Positions 26,629 through 34,300 of a stretch of 52,513 nucleotides of DNA are shown here, piece after piece. Source of the stretch: an uncultured Campylobacter sp. (GTDB lineage Bacteria > Campylobacterota > Campylobacteria > Campylobacterales > Campylobacteraceae). The stretch's first letter is position 1, and the number at the start of each line of letters is the position of its first letter. Where the stretch lies: assembly GCF_938045625.1 (NCBI RefSeq), contig NZ_CALIAV010000030.1:1-52513 (forward strand), read 5' to 3'. Below the pieces are notes generated by a model. It searched no databases. It saw nothing but the letters and a program-made list of their open reading frames with translations, and was not told the origin of the DNA. A program made the position numbers and the translations under genes.

Positions 26629-29600
26629 ATGCATTCAAACACGTCGCGTAAATTTGCAAATTTACGCAGTAACAAGGGCTCAAATTTGCCTCTTTCGGCG
26701 CTCACCTGCTTGCTACTAGCCGCAAGCGGAGCTTATGCTTACACCGAGGCCGGAGTATCCGGAAATACTTCTAGCTGGGAGAGTGCGGAGTATAAAAAAG
26801 ACTGGGGACTAGTCTCTATGAACGCCTCCACGGCTTACGCTCTAGGCTTTAACGGTAGCGGAACAAAGATCGGCGTCATGGACTCTGGCGTACTTTTGAG
26901 CCATCCCGAGTTTCAAGACGGTAGGATTCATGTCGTAAAAACTATCGGCAACTATAGCAAAAACGGCATGAGATACCCTGACGCTGCGCTAGGAAACGGC
27001 CCGATAGATAAAAATCAGCCAGTAAAAGACGGCAAGCGAAATTTTAATAAAAACGACAACGGCGTGTTTAAAAAAGGCGAAGCTTTTAGCGACGACGGTA
27101 GTTGGGTAAGGGGCGTAAACGACGCTCACGGCACCCACGTTGGCGGCACGATGGCAGCTAGTAGAGACGGTAGCGGCATGCACGGCGTGGCGTTTGGCGC
27201 ACAACTATACTCCGCAAATACCGGCGGCAACGACAACATGACGTATGGACCAAACCAAGACTACAACTATTTCTTAAAAGGCTACACTGCCTTGGCCGAC
27301 GCGGGCGCAAAGGTGATAAACAATAGCTGGGGTTCTAATAGGCGCGTAAATTCGTCTTTTGTGGGCGCACTGGGATATAAGCCTACTTATGGCTGGCGAG
27401 CCGTACCAGAATACGATGTTGAGTTTTACGATGTGACGGTAGCCAATCAAACTACCGCAGCAAAAGACCATATAAATTTAAAAGATATGAACGAGGCCAA
27501 AAAGGCTTATTATCAATTCGTAACTAGCGGCGAAAAAAGCTTCTTGGACGCGGCTTACGAAGTATCGGTAAAAAGAGGGGTTATCCAGGTATTTACGGCA
27601 GGAAATAGGAGCCTAATGGCCGAATCTTTCACTCGCGCGGCATTGCCTTATTTTAGACCGGACGCCGAGGACTACTGGATCAACGTCACAGGCCAAACCG
27701 GCGCGGATGGCTATCCTAATGATTCTAACGAATACATAAGAGGACATAAGGCGTCCTCGGATATTCAGGAATTTAACCTCGCCGGACACTCGAAGTGGTG
27801 GACGATCGCCGCACCGGCCGAAGAGATTTATTCCGCGTACGTCGAGCTTACCGACAATGCAACATACGGCAAAGCTATATATAAATCATCGGGCGGTACT
27901 TCTATGGCCGCTCCTCACGTTAGCGGAGCCTTGGGCGTCATAATGCAGCGCTATCCGTATATGAGCATGCCTCAGATTAGAGAAACGATGCTAACTACGG
28001 CTAGACAAAGGACGCTAAGAGCCGGTCACGGTGCAGGCGGCATGCTAGAGCGTTGGGGTAGCGACGGAGAGGGCGTACCTAGTAACGTCTGGGGTTGGGG
28101 TATACTAGACCTTGGCAAGGCTATGTTTGGTCCTGGGCAGTTCTTAGGAAACTTCGACGTCACGATGAATCAAAACGATATCTGGACAAATAACATCTCA
28201 GACGTCGCCATCAAATTTAGAAAAACCGAGGATGATAGCGACGCTGCGGCTTGGGCGGCTAGAAAAGCGGCTCTTAACGCCAAGTCAAATTTGAGCGCGG
28301 AAGAAAAAGCCGAGATGACCTTTGAAGCTGCGAGAGAGCAGGCTAGAGCTGCAAGAGCGACGGAGGGCTATGAAGGCTCGCTAACTAAAAGGGGAGACGG
28401 CGCTTTGACTCTTGTCGGAGATAATAGCTTTACCGGAGCGGTAAATATATACGGCGGTAAAATCTCAGCCTTAAATCAATCAATCTCTTCTTCAAGAAGC
28501 ATAAACGTCCATAACGGCGGCGAGTTTGAGGTTTTAAACGCTCTTACCTATCAAACTCCAAGCGCGAGCGGCTTCGTGAGCACGACCAAGGCAAGCGACG
28601 CTACGCAAGTTAACGCCGTTATAAACGCGGGCGGCGCATTTATAGTTAACGACGGCGCCCATAATCTAAATTTAACATTTAAAGAGGGCTCTTTATTGAA
28701 AGCGGCTATGCTATCAAACGCCGAGCTTGCAAATTTGGTGGCGAATCCGACTCTAAAGAAAACCATAAATGCGAGTGGAAACTTTGCGGGCGTAAATTTA
28801 GCTAACGTCGAAGATAGCTATGCGTTCTTTAAAACCACTAAAGAAACTGTTAGCGGCTCAAATTTAGCTCTTTCTTTGCAAAAAGGCAAAAGCATGGAGG
28901 AGGTAGCCTCTACTAGCGCCGAGAAGTCGTTTGCTAGATTGGTCGAGGCAAATCCTAGCAGCGCTATTTATTCGTCCATGCTAGGAGCCACTCATAGCGT
29001 AGCGGCGGCATACTTTGGCGCGTTTTCAAACGATCTAGACTTTAAAGCGCAAAACAACTCCGCTATAGACTCGTTTATGCTAGCAAATTCTATTAAAAAC
29101 AAAAACGGAGCTAAAAGAGCCGATATCGACACGGGAGTCGAGCTTTGGTTGCTTAGCAGCGCAAGTAGGGTGACTTCTGACAATAGCGCCGGCGGCAGAC
29201 TAGGCACGAACGCATTTACAAATCTAGTGGGCGTCGATTTTCTAGTGGGTGATAGCTCAAAAGCAGGCGTATTCGTAGGGCTTGGCAAAACAAACCACAA
29301 GCTAGGTGATAGCAAAGCTGTAAAAAGCAAAGACGCGCATGCCGGTATCTACGGCGATATAGGACTTGATCCTATCAAAATCAGCCTAGGCGCTATCTAC
29401 TCGAAATTTGATCAAGAAAAAAGAGTCGTTAACTCATACACTCCTTTGGCTTATGAGTATAAAGACGCCGATGCGTCCGCTATCAGCGCATTTGCCCAGA
29501 TCGCCTATACGGGGCTAAGCTATGAAAACGGCTTTAGTCTGGAGCCTTATGCGGGACTAACCTATGTCCGCTTTAAAAACGACGATGTGGCAAATTCTTT

Positions 29601-29937
29601 GGTACAGATCAGAAACGAGGATAGAGATTTGCAAGTAGCAAGCGTGGGCGTAAAACCTAGTATCGCATTTACCATGGACGGCGTAGGCCTAGTCGCAAAA
29701 GCCGATGTAGCCTACAACCGCTTCCTAGGCGATAAAACTCCAAGCGCTCATATGAACGTTACAGGCCTTAGCGCAACTAAACTAGAGGGCGAAAAGCTAA
29801 AAGATCTAGCCACTACCGAGCTTGGTATAGAGGCTGCATTTACCAGAAACTTTAGGGTCGGCCTTAGCTACGTTGGAGCATACGGCAGCAACGTAAAATC
29901 AAACGGCATAAACGCCAAATTTAGTTGGGCGTTTTAA
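26629..29937 (+). CDS. subtilisin-type serine protease autotransporter
   Basis: A 1102-residue protein. The signal peptide is long-headed, with a basic ~20-residue N-region, a hydrophobic core and a likely cut after SGAYA (~37). The S8 peptidase domain spans ~60-500 with the catalytic triad D85 (GVMDSG), H167 (DAHGTHVGG) and S425 (GGTSMAAPH), plus oxyanion N326 (FTAGN). A passenger autotransporter repeat (LTKRGDGALTLVGDNSFTGA) is at ~585-605, then a beta-helical stem. A C-terminal autotransporter barrel (~840-1102) ends in KFSWAF with the terminal Phe used by the BAM machinery. The triad is intact, so an active surface or released protease is expected. Substrates are unknown; cleavage of host proteins or of surface-layer proteins are both possible. 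Confidence 0.92.
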   Translation: MHSNTSRKFANLRSNKGSNLPLSALTCLLLAASGAYAYTEAGVSGNTSSWESAEYKKDWGLVSMNASTAYALGFNGSGTKIGVMDSGVLLSHPEFQDGRIHVVKTIGNYSKNGMRYPDAALGNGPIDKNQPVKDGKRNFNKNDNGVFKKGEAFSDDGSWVRGVNDAHGTHVGGTMAASRDGSGMHGVAFGAQLYSANTGGNDNMTYGPNQDYNYFLKGYTALADAGAKVINNSWGSNRRVNSSFVGALGYKPTYGWRAVPEYDVEFYDVTVANQTTAAKDHINLKDMNEAKKAYYQFVTSGEKSFLDAAYEVSVKRGVIQVFTAGNRSLMAESFTRAALPYFRPDAEDYWINVTGQTGADGYPNDSNEYIRGHKASSDIQEFNLAGHSKWWTIAAPAEEIYSAYVELTDNATYGKAIYKSSGGTSMAAPHVSGALGVIMQRYPYMSMPQIRETMLTTARQRTLRAGHGAGGMLERWGSDGEGVPSNVWGWGILDLGKAMFGPGQFLGNFDVTMNQNDIWTNNISDVAIKFRKTEDDSDAAAWAARKAALNAKSNLSAEEKAEMTFEAAREQARAARATEGYEGSLTKRGDGALTLVGDNSFTGAVNIYGGKISALNQSISSSRSINVHNGGEFEVLNALTYQTPSASGFVSTTKASDATQVNAVINAGGAFIVNDGAHNLNLTFKEGSLLKAAMLSNAELANLVANPTLKKTINASGNFAGVNLANVEDSYAFFKTTKETVSGSNLALSLQKGKSMEEVASTSAEKSFARLVEANPSSAIYSSMLGATHSVAAAYFGAFSNDLDFKAQNNSAIDSFMLANSIKNKNGAKRADIDTGVELWLLSSASRVTSDNSAGGRLGTNAFTNLVGVDFLVGDSSKAGVFVGLGKTNHKLGDSKAVKSKDAHAGIYGDIGLDPIKISLGAIYSKFDQEKRVVNSYTPLAYEYKDADASAISAFAQIAYTGLSYENGFSLEPYAGLTYVRFKNDDVANSLVQIRNEDRDLQVASVGVKPSIAFTMDGVGLVAKADVAYNRFLGDKTPSAHMNVTGLSATKLEGEKLKDLATTELGIEAAFTRNFRVGLSYVGAYGSNVKSNGINAKFSWAF

Positions 29938-30239
29938 TCTTTTGGATTAAAAGCTTAAATTTGCCTAGAGCGAGCTAAATTTACTTAGCTCGCTACGGGT
30001 TTAAATTTGACTTTGCAAATTTGCCGCATTTTGGAGATAGAAATTCGTCTCGAAAATGCGGCTTAGAAAATTAAGCGGATTGAGTCGTTACCTATAAGAC
30101 CTCTTATTGTCTTACTTTGCCGCGCTAGTAGTTTGCCTTGAAAAGCTGCAAGTGCAGCCAGATGGGTCATAATAAGCTACCGGGGAAGCAGTAATTAACG
30201 TTGCGTTCGTCGGCACGCGGATCAGCCGGGCGGGTAATG
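29938..30239 (+). other. 302-bp intergenic region with two strong hairpins and unexplained structured sequence
   Basis: Hairpin 1 is a 10-bp stem with a 6-nt loop (29969-29978 with 29985-29994), the probable autotransporter terminator. Hairpin 2 is a 15-bp stem with one mismatch and a 10-nt loop (30023-30037 with 30048-30062). The rest (30063-30239) looks less AT-rich than its flanks and has a small perfect hairpin at 30145-30158. It holds no open frame with a family match. It could be a decayed gene or a small RNA; I could not identify either. Confidence 0.5.
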
Positions 30240-30755
30240 CTAGTAGCCTTTTTCGTTTAGCTCCCTATAATTATCACACCCTAGTTGAAGCCCTAAATCG
30301 CAGGCTTTGCCGTAGTACTCTTTTGCGGTAGAAAAATTCTGCCTTACACCTTGACCATATTTGTATAAAATTCCTAAACTATTGCAGCCCAAAGCCTCTC
30401 CCCCATCACAAGCTTTTTGATATAGTTCAGCTGCTTTTTGGTAATTTTGTTTTATACCTTGACCGTTTTTATATAAAATTCCTAAGTTTAAGCAACCCCT
30501 AGCCTCTCCCCCATCGCAAGCTTTTTGATAAAGTTCAGCTGCTTTTTGGTAATTTTGCCTTACGCCTTGACCGTTTGTATATAAAACTCCTAAGCCTAAG
30601 CAACCATTGGCCTCTCCCCCATCGCAAGCTTTTTGATAAAGTTCAGCTGCTTTTTGGTAGTCGCCTTTCTCGTAAGCTTCGTTTCCCAATTCAGTAAGAT
30701 CTTTGGAAAATCCAACAGAAAACAAAATGACGAGTAAAACAAAAACTCTTTTCAT
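30240..30755 (-). CDS. secreted Sel1/Hcp-like repeat protein
   Basis: The 171 residues start with a signal peptide (MKRVFVLLVILFSVGFS) and the mature part begins near KDLTELGNEAYEKGDY. There follow nearly four 36-residue Sel1-like helical repeats, YQKACDGGEAxGCxxLGxLYxNGQGxxQN. Each has a Cys pair spaced as in the Helicobacter cysteine-rich proteins, where the two Cys bridge the helices. The repeats are nearly identical at DNA level too (108-bp period). A periplasmic or secreted binding protein is likely; beta-lactamase-like activity has been claimed for some Hcp proteins but cannot be inferred here. AAAGGAG sits 5 nt before the ATG. It is monocistronic and divergent from the nik operon. Confidence 0.85.
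   Translation of the reverse strand: MKRVFVLLVILFSVGFSKDLTELGNEAYEKGDYQKAAELYQKACDGGEANGCLGLGVLYTNGQGVRQNYQKAAELYQKACDGGEARGCLNLGILYKNGQGIKQNYQKAAELYQKACDGGEALGCNSLGILYKYGQGVRQNFSTAKEYYGKACDLGLQLGCDNYRELNEKGY
30394..30672 (-). repeat. tandem 108-bp repeats within the Sel1/Hcp gene
   Basis: The element starting GCCTCTCCCCCATC (plus-strand reading) begins at 30394, 30502 and 30610, exactly 108 bp apart. Each copy is followed by ~50 nearly identical bases. Such tandem identity favours unit gain and loss by slippage or recombination. Confidence 0.85.
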
Positions 30756-30982
30756 CTCTACTCCTTTATATATAAAATATTTAAATTGTATTTTGTCTTT
30801 TTTGGGCTTAGATTGTTATTAATTATTTTGGCTCGAGATAAACTAAGCGGATTTTAGCCGCGACGGTATCATATCTAAATGCTACTTTGCTATGTTTTGC
30901 CTACAAGAACGCGATTTTCATCGAAACCTACCGGCACTTATATCGGCATTAAATTCTGCCGAATAAATTTAAAAACCCTGTT

Positions 30983-31009
30983 TATTATTTTATGCTGATG
31001 TAAATAATA
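30983..31009. promoter_or_regulatory. inverted repeat upstream of nik operon, candidate NikR-type operator
   Basis: TATTATTT-N11-AAATAATA is a perfect 8-bp inverted repeat with an 11-nt spacer. It resembles the TATTATT/AATAATA half-sites of H. pylori NikR, with a 2-nt wider inner spacing if only 7-bp arms are counted. It lies ~70 nt upstream of the nikK -10. Position and sequence suit a metal regulator, but no nikR gene is in the window. Confidence 0.4.
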
Positions 31010-31080
31010 CCAAAATATTTTTCTTATACTTTAAATATGATTTATCTCAAAAATTTAATAAATAATAAGCTTTGCGGGGG

Positions 31081-31114
31081 TACAATTTCATTTAACAAAT
31101 ACCTTCAAAAGGAG
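31081..31114 (+). promoter_or_regulatory. nikK promoter -10 and RBS
   Basis: TACAAT (31081-31086) follows a GGGGG run. AAAGGAGC (31107-31114) precedes the ATG at 31120. The leader is therefore only ~27 nt. Confidence 0.5.
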
Positions 31115-31119
31115 CAGAA

Positions 31120-31866
31120 ATGAAAATCAAGTCTTTGGCGCTTATGCTTTTGGGCGTTAGCGCTTATGCGCATTTTGGTATGGTCGTGCCGTCAAATTCG
31201 ACCGTGGACGACGAGAAAGAGGCAAATTTGCAGATTACTTACAAATTTACCCATCCTTTTGAGGGCGATATGATGAACCTAGCCCTTCCAAACGAGGCGG
31301 GCGTTTTCGTAAACGGCAAAAAAGAGGCGATAAAAGGCCTAAAAGAGCTAAAAGAGGATAAATTTAGCTATTTTACGGCTAGCTACGACGTAAAAGAGCC
31401 CGGCATTTATCAGTTTTATATGGATCCAAAGCCTTACTTCGAGCCTGCAGAGGATAAATTTATAAGGCATATAACAAAAACCGTCGTCGATGCCTACGGC
31501 TACGGTGAGGGCTGGGATAAACCGGCCGGGTTAAAAGCCGAGATAGTGCCGCTAACGCGACCGTACGGGCTTTATAAGGGAAATTTGTTTTCAGGCGTGG
31601 TTTATTATAAAGGAAAACCCGCTAAAAACGTAACCGTCGAGGTAGAGTACTACAATACCAAAGGGCTAAAAGCTCCGTCCGATGCGCACGTAACTCAGGT
31701 CGTAAACACCAACGAGCAGGGCGAATTTAGCTTTGCGATGCCGCTTGAGGGCTGGTGGGGATTTGCCGCTCTGATAGACGACGACCAAAAGATAAAACAC
31801 GAGGGCAAAGAGTATCCAGTGGAGCTTGGAGCCGTCATCTGGGTGCAAACAAAAGAGTATAAATAA
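31120..31866 (+). CDS. nikK: periplasmic nickel-uptake component with DUF4198 domain
   Basis: The 248 residues have a short signal peptide (MKIKSLALMLLGVSAYA), giving a mature protein that would begin with His (HFGMVVPS). The DUF4198 body continues with the two-part beta layout typical of NikK proteins (YKFTHPFEGDMMNL..., KPYFEPAEDKFIRH..., KGKPAKNVTVEVEY..., QGEFSFAMPLEGWWGF). Conserved His and Trp residues could bind metal. It is the first gene of nikKMLQO and directly abuts nikM. In epsilonproteobacteria this set supplies Ni(II) for hydrogenase or urease, but the metal is inferred, not shown. Confidence 0.82.
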   Translation: MKIKSLALMLLGVSAYAHFGMVVPSNSTVDDEKEANLQITYKFTHPFEGDMMNLALPNEAGVFVNGKKEAIKGLKELKEDKFSYFTASYDVKEPGIYQFYMDPKPYFEPAEDKFIRHITKTVVDAYGYGEGWDKPAGLKAEIVPLTRPYGLYKGNLFSGVVYYKGKPAKNVTVEVEYYNTKGLKAPSDAHVTQVVNTNEQGEFSFAMPLEGWWGFAALIDDDQKIKHEGKEYPVELGAVIWVQTKEYK

Positions 31867-32454
31867 ATGCACATCAGCGAAGGCGTTTTAAAACCAGAAA
31901 TCATCGTGCCTTGCTCGGTCATTTGCGTAGTTTTGGTCTCAAGCTTGATTTACAAGCTAAAAACGAGCGAGATACCCAAAGTAGCGGCCGTCAGCGCGAT
32001 GTTTTTTATGTCGTCTTTTATCCACGTGCCCATCGGCGTCACGTCGATACATCTCGTGCTAAGCGGCCTTGCGGGAGCGTTTTTGGGCGCAAACGCGGTC
32101 TTGGCTATTTTTATCGCGCTATTTTTTCAGGCTTTGCTTTTTGGTTACGGCGGCCTGAGCGCGCTTGGCGTAAATTTGCTAATCATCGCCCCCCCCGCGC
32201 TTATTAGCCCGTATCTTTTAAAGCTGTCTTTTAAGCGATACAGGCCCTTTTTCTGGTTTTTGATAGGGTTTTTGCCTATACTTTGCTCTTCGGTTTTGCT
32301 CTCCTTGACGCTTGTTTTAAACGGTAAAGAATTCGCCCCCGTAGCCGCGCTTGTTTTTACTTCAAATTTAGCCCTCATGGCGCTTGAGGGGATCATCTCG
32401 CTTTTTGCGCTTTCTTTTATTTATAGGGTCAAAAAGGATCTTTTGATTTGCTAA
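31867..32454 (+). CDS. nikM: ECF nickel transporter S component (NikM/CbiM family)
   Basis: The 195 residues begin MHISEGVL, the invariant N-terminus of CbiM/NikM in which Met1-His2 coordinates the metal ion, so the start is certain. About six hydrophobic segments follow. VPIGVTSIHLVLSGLAGAFLG carries a second conserved His. The family also transports cobalt; nickel is preferred because NikK and NikL accompany it and no cobalamin genes are near. Codons 108-110 contain a run of eight C (32189-32196), which could slip. The start follows the nikK stop directly. Confidence 0.88.
   Translation: MHISEGVLKPEIIVPCSVICVVLVSSLIYKLKTSEIPKVAAVSAMFFMSSFIHVPIGVTSIHLVLSGLAGAFLGANAVLAIFIALFFQALLFGYGGLSALGVNLLIIAPPALISPYLLKLSFKRYRPFFWFLIGFLPILCSSVLLSLTLVLNGKEFAPVAALVFTSNLALMALEGIISLFALSFIYRVKKDLLIC
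32189..32196 (+). repeat. C8 homopolymer tract inside nikM
   Basis: Eight consecutive C (G8 on the other strand) encode Ala-Pro-Pro with the next codon Ala. In C. jejuni G/C runs of about this length or longer are the main phase-variable switches. A one-base change would truncate or frameshift NikM after about 110 residues. Confidence 0.85.
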
Positions 32455-32900
32455 AAATATTTTTGATTATGCTTTTTGCAAGCATCCTAAACGCGCACTC
32501 GCTAAAAGGCTTTGCAAAGCAAGAGGGCGAATTTATCGAGATAAAAAGCTACTTTTACGGTAATTCTCCTTGTAAAAATTGCCCCGTATCTTTCATAAAA
32601 GACGGCGCCCGAGTCGCAAGCGCGCAAACCGACGAAAAGGGCTTTGCTAGAGTTAAAATCCCCGCAGATGAATTTGAAATCCTGATCGACGGCGGACTGG
32701 CGCACGAAAAAAGGATAAAATTTACCGCACACAAAGAAGAGCCAAAAAGCGCCGAAAATAACGCGTCAAGCGATGTCTCAAAGGTCAAATTTGACGAGAG
32801 CGAGGAGGATTTTAAGGCTTACGCGCTTAAATTTATCCTTGCATTTTTGGGAATCGGGCTGTTTTTTGGCGGAATTTATCTAGCAAAAAGAGGCAAATGA
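32448..32900 (+). CDS. nikL: periplasmic/membrane-anchored nickel transport accessory protein
   Basis: The 150 residues start at TTG 32448 behind AAAAAGGA and overlap nikM by 7 nt. The signal peptide (LKIFLIMLFASILNA) leaves a mature N-terminal His (HSLKGF). A beta-sandwich-like periplasmic part carries a CxxC (PCKNCPVSF), and a C-terminal transmembrane helix (FILAFLGIGLFFGGIYLA) is followed by KRGK. Such NikL proteins replace NikN in Ni-type ECF systems. The annotation rests on position and layout more than on residue-level motifs. Confidence 0.75.
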   Translation: MLKIFLIMLFASILNAHSLKGFAKQEGEFIEIKSYFYGNSPCKNCPVSFIKDGARVASAQTDEKGFARVKIPADEFEILIDGGLAHEKRIKFTAHKEEPKSAENNASSDVSKVKFDESEEDFKAYALKFILAFLGIGLFFGGIYLAKRGK

Positions 32901-33544
32901 ACCTATCCGTTTTACTCGTTTGCTTTACTTTTTTTAGTTTCAAAGTCTCGCTTTCAAGCGCTACGGACGCCGTTTTCATCGCACCAGTGCTTTTTTTGGC
33001 GGTTTTAAATTTTAAAAATCTTTTTGAAATTTTAAAATCCGTTTTAAAACTAAATATTTTTATAATCTTAGTCGTCTTAAGCCTCGTTCTTTACGGAGAA
33101 TACGCGCTTGCAAAGCTGATATTTGTAAGGTCGAATTTGATCATACTTTTTGGGCGGCTGGCTTTTTATAGGAGCGATTATTTTAGTATCGCGCTTGCGA
33201 TTTCGTCGCTAAATTTAGGCGACAAGCTGACGGCGATTTTTTATTTTAGCGCCAAATTTACGGCCGATCTTAAAACGATATTTACAAGGCTAAAAAAGAC
33301 TTTAAAAGTTCGAGGATTTGAGCCTAAAGCCTCGCTTTTTACCTACAAAATTTACGCAAATTTAGTCGCTATGCTTTTTTTAGAGGCATTTTATAAGGCG
33401 AGCGTTCTTGAAAAAACCTTTGTTTGTAGGGGATTTGAGGGCAAACTTTACGGAGCTAAAGGTCTCAAAATAGGCGCGAAAGACGCCGCTATAATCGCTT
33501 TAACGGCGTGTTGTTATATTTTTAGTTTAGGAGTCCTGATATGA
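32897..33544 (+). CDS. nikQ: ECF transporter transmembrane T component
   Basis: A 215-residue membrane protein of the CbiQ family. N-terminal hydrophobic segments are followed by a cytoplasmic coupling region with two Arg-Gly motifs (LKVRGFEPK and FVCRGFEG). These match the paired Ala-Arg-Gly helices that touch the ATPase. It overlaps nikL and nikO by 4 nt (ATGA) each, showing tight coupling. Confidence 0.85.
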   Translation: MNLSVLLVCFTFFSFKVSLSSATDAVFIAPVLFLAVLNFKNLFEILKSVLKLNIFIILVVLSLVLYGEYALAKLIFVRSNLIILFGRLAFYRSDYFSIALAISSLNLGDKLTAIFYFSAKFTADLKTIFTRLKKTLKVRGFEPKASLFTYKIYANLVAMLFLEAFYKASVLEKTFVCRGFEGKLYGAKGLKIGAKDAAIIALTACCYIFSLGVLI

Positions 33545-34191
33545 GCTGCACGATAAGCCTAAAAAACATCTGCGCCAAAATAGGCGAAAGAACGCTTTTT
33601 GAAAATCTAAATTTAAACGCGACGCACAAAGACAAAATCGCGCTCATAGGCCCAAACGGTTGCGGTAAAAGCACCTTGCTCGAGATAATGGCGGGACTCA
33701 AAGCGCCTTGCGGCGGGCATATCGAGCTTTTTCACCATAAAATTTCAAATTTAGACGAGTACAAACCGTTTCGCTGCGATGTGGGCTATCTTTTTCAGGA
33801 AAGCAATGATTGTTTCATCTGCCCAAGCGTACTTGATGACGTGATGTTTTCGCTACTTGGCCGCGGCGAGGACAAAGAGCCGGCCGGTGCAAAAGCCGAG
33901 AAAATTTTACGTGAGCTTGAAATTTGGCATCTAAAAGACGAGATCGTTTTTAACCTCTCGGGAGGCGAGAAAAAGCTCGTAGCGCTAGCCGGGATACTGG
34001 TGGCTAGGCCTAAAATTTTACTACTTGATGAGCCTACGACCGCGCTTGATGCAGATATGCAAAGAAGGATAGCCGCTATCTTAAAATCCCTTGACGTCAC
34101 GCAGATAATCGTCTCTCACGACAAGGAATTTATAAGCGACGTAGCGAGCGCGATGTACCGCCTAACTAAAAACGGACTAGAGTCGATATAA
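33541..34191 (+). CDS. nikO: ECF nickel transporter ATPase
   Basis: An ABC ATPase of 216 residues. Walker A GPNGCGKST is at 37-45, signature LSGGEKK at 139-145, Walker B ILLLDEP at 159-165, with the H-loop in IIVSHDKEF. The Q-loop region YLFQESNDCF fits CbiO/NikO. It is a single ATPase, so it would act as a homodimer on NikQ. It is the last gene of the nik operon. It might also be considered a partner for the ModB-type permease downstream, but ECF ATPases normally do not serve type I importers. Confidence 0.9.
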   Translation: MSCTISLKNICAKIGERTLFENLNLNATHKDKIALIGPNGCGKSTLLEIMAGLKAPCGGHIELFHHKISNLDEYKPFRCDVGYLFQESNDCFICPSVLDDVMFSLLGRGEDKEPAGAKAEKILRELEIWHLKDEIVFNLSGGEKKLVALAGILVARPKILLLDEPTTALDADMQRRIAAILKSLDVTQIIVSHDKEFISDVASAMYRLTKNGLESI

Positions 34192-34248
34192 AATATCCTT
34201 ATCTATACTTCTTTAAAAAAGCTCCGAAAACAGCAAAATTTATCAATG

Positions 34249-34300
34249 TATAATGATATATTTCATAAAATTGATAAATTTTATTTCAAAGGAGAATTTT
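34249..34300 (+). promoter_or_regulatory. promoter -10 and RBS of modA-like gene
   Basis: TATAAT (34249-34254) is preceded by TG. AAAGGAG (~34288-34294) precedes the ATG at 34301. The in-frame ATG at 34253 lies inside the -10 box and therefore cannot be the start. Confidence 0.6.

Larger units (their letters stand above)
30756..31119. other. 364-bp divergent intergenic region (sel1-like / nik)
   Basis: It contains the Sel1-like gene's RBS and a possible minus-strand TACAAT (plus-strand 30785-30790). It also holds the inverted repeat at 30983-31009 and the nikK promoter and RBS. No coding region or RNA gene is visible between 30800 and 30980. Confidence 0.5.

Noticed and set aside
26989..27471. 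Minus-strand open frames inside the autotransporter gene
   Set aside because: They lie wholly inside a gene with intact catalytic motifs and encode no recognisable domain.
30063..30239. Possible TnpB/IS605 remnant or a known riboswitch
   Set aside because: Short peptide resemblances were too weak, and none of the conserved riboswitch cores I know could be placed.
30594..30755. CRISPR-like repetition in the Sel1/Hcp gene
   Set aside because: The 108-bp period is coding (36 residues with Cys pairs) with no spacers or cas genes nearby.
34253..34300. Upstream ATG for the modA-like gene
   Set aside because: It lies within the TATAAT box and precedes a clear signal peptide with its own RBS at 34301.
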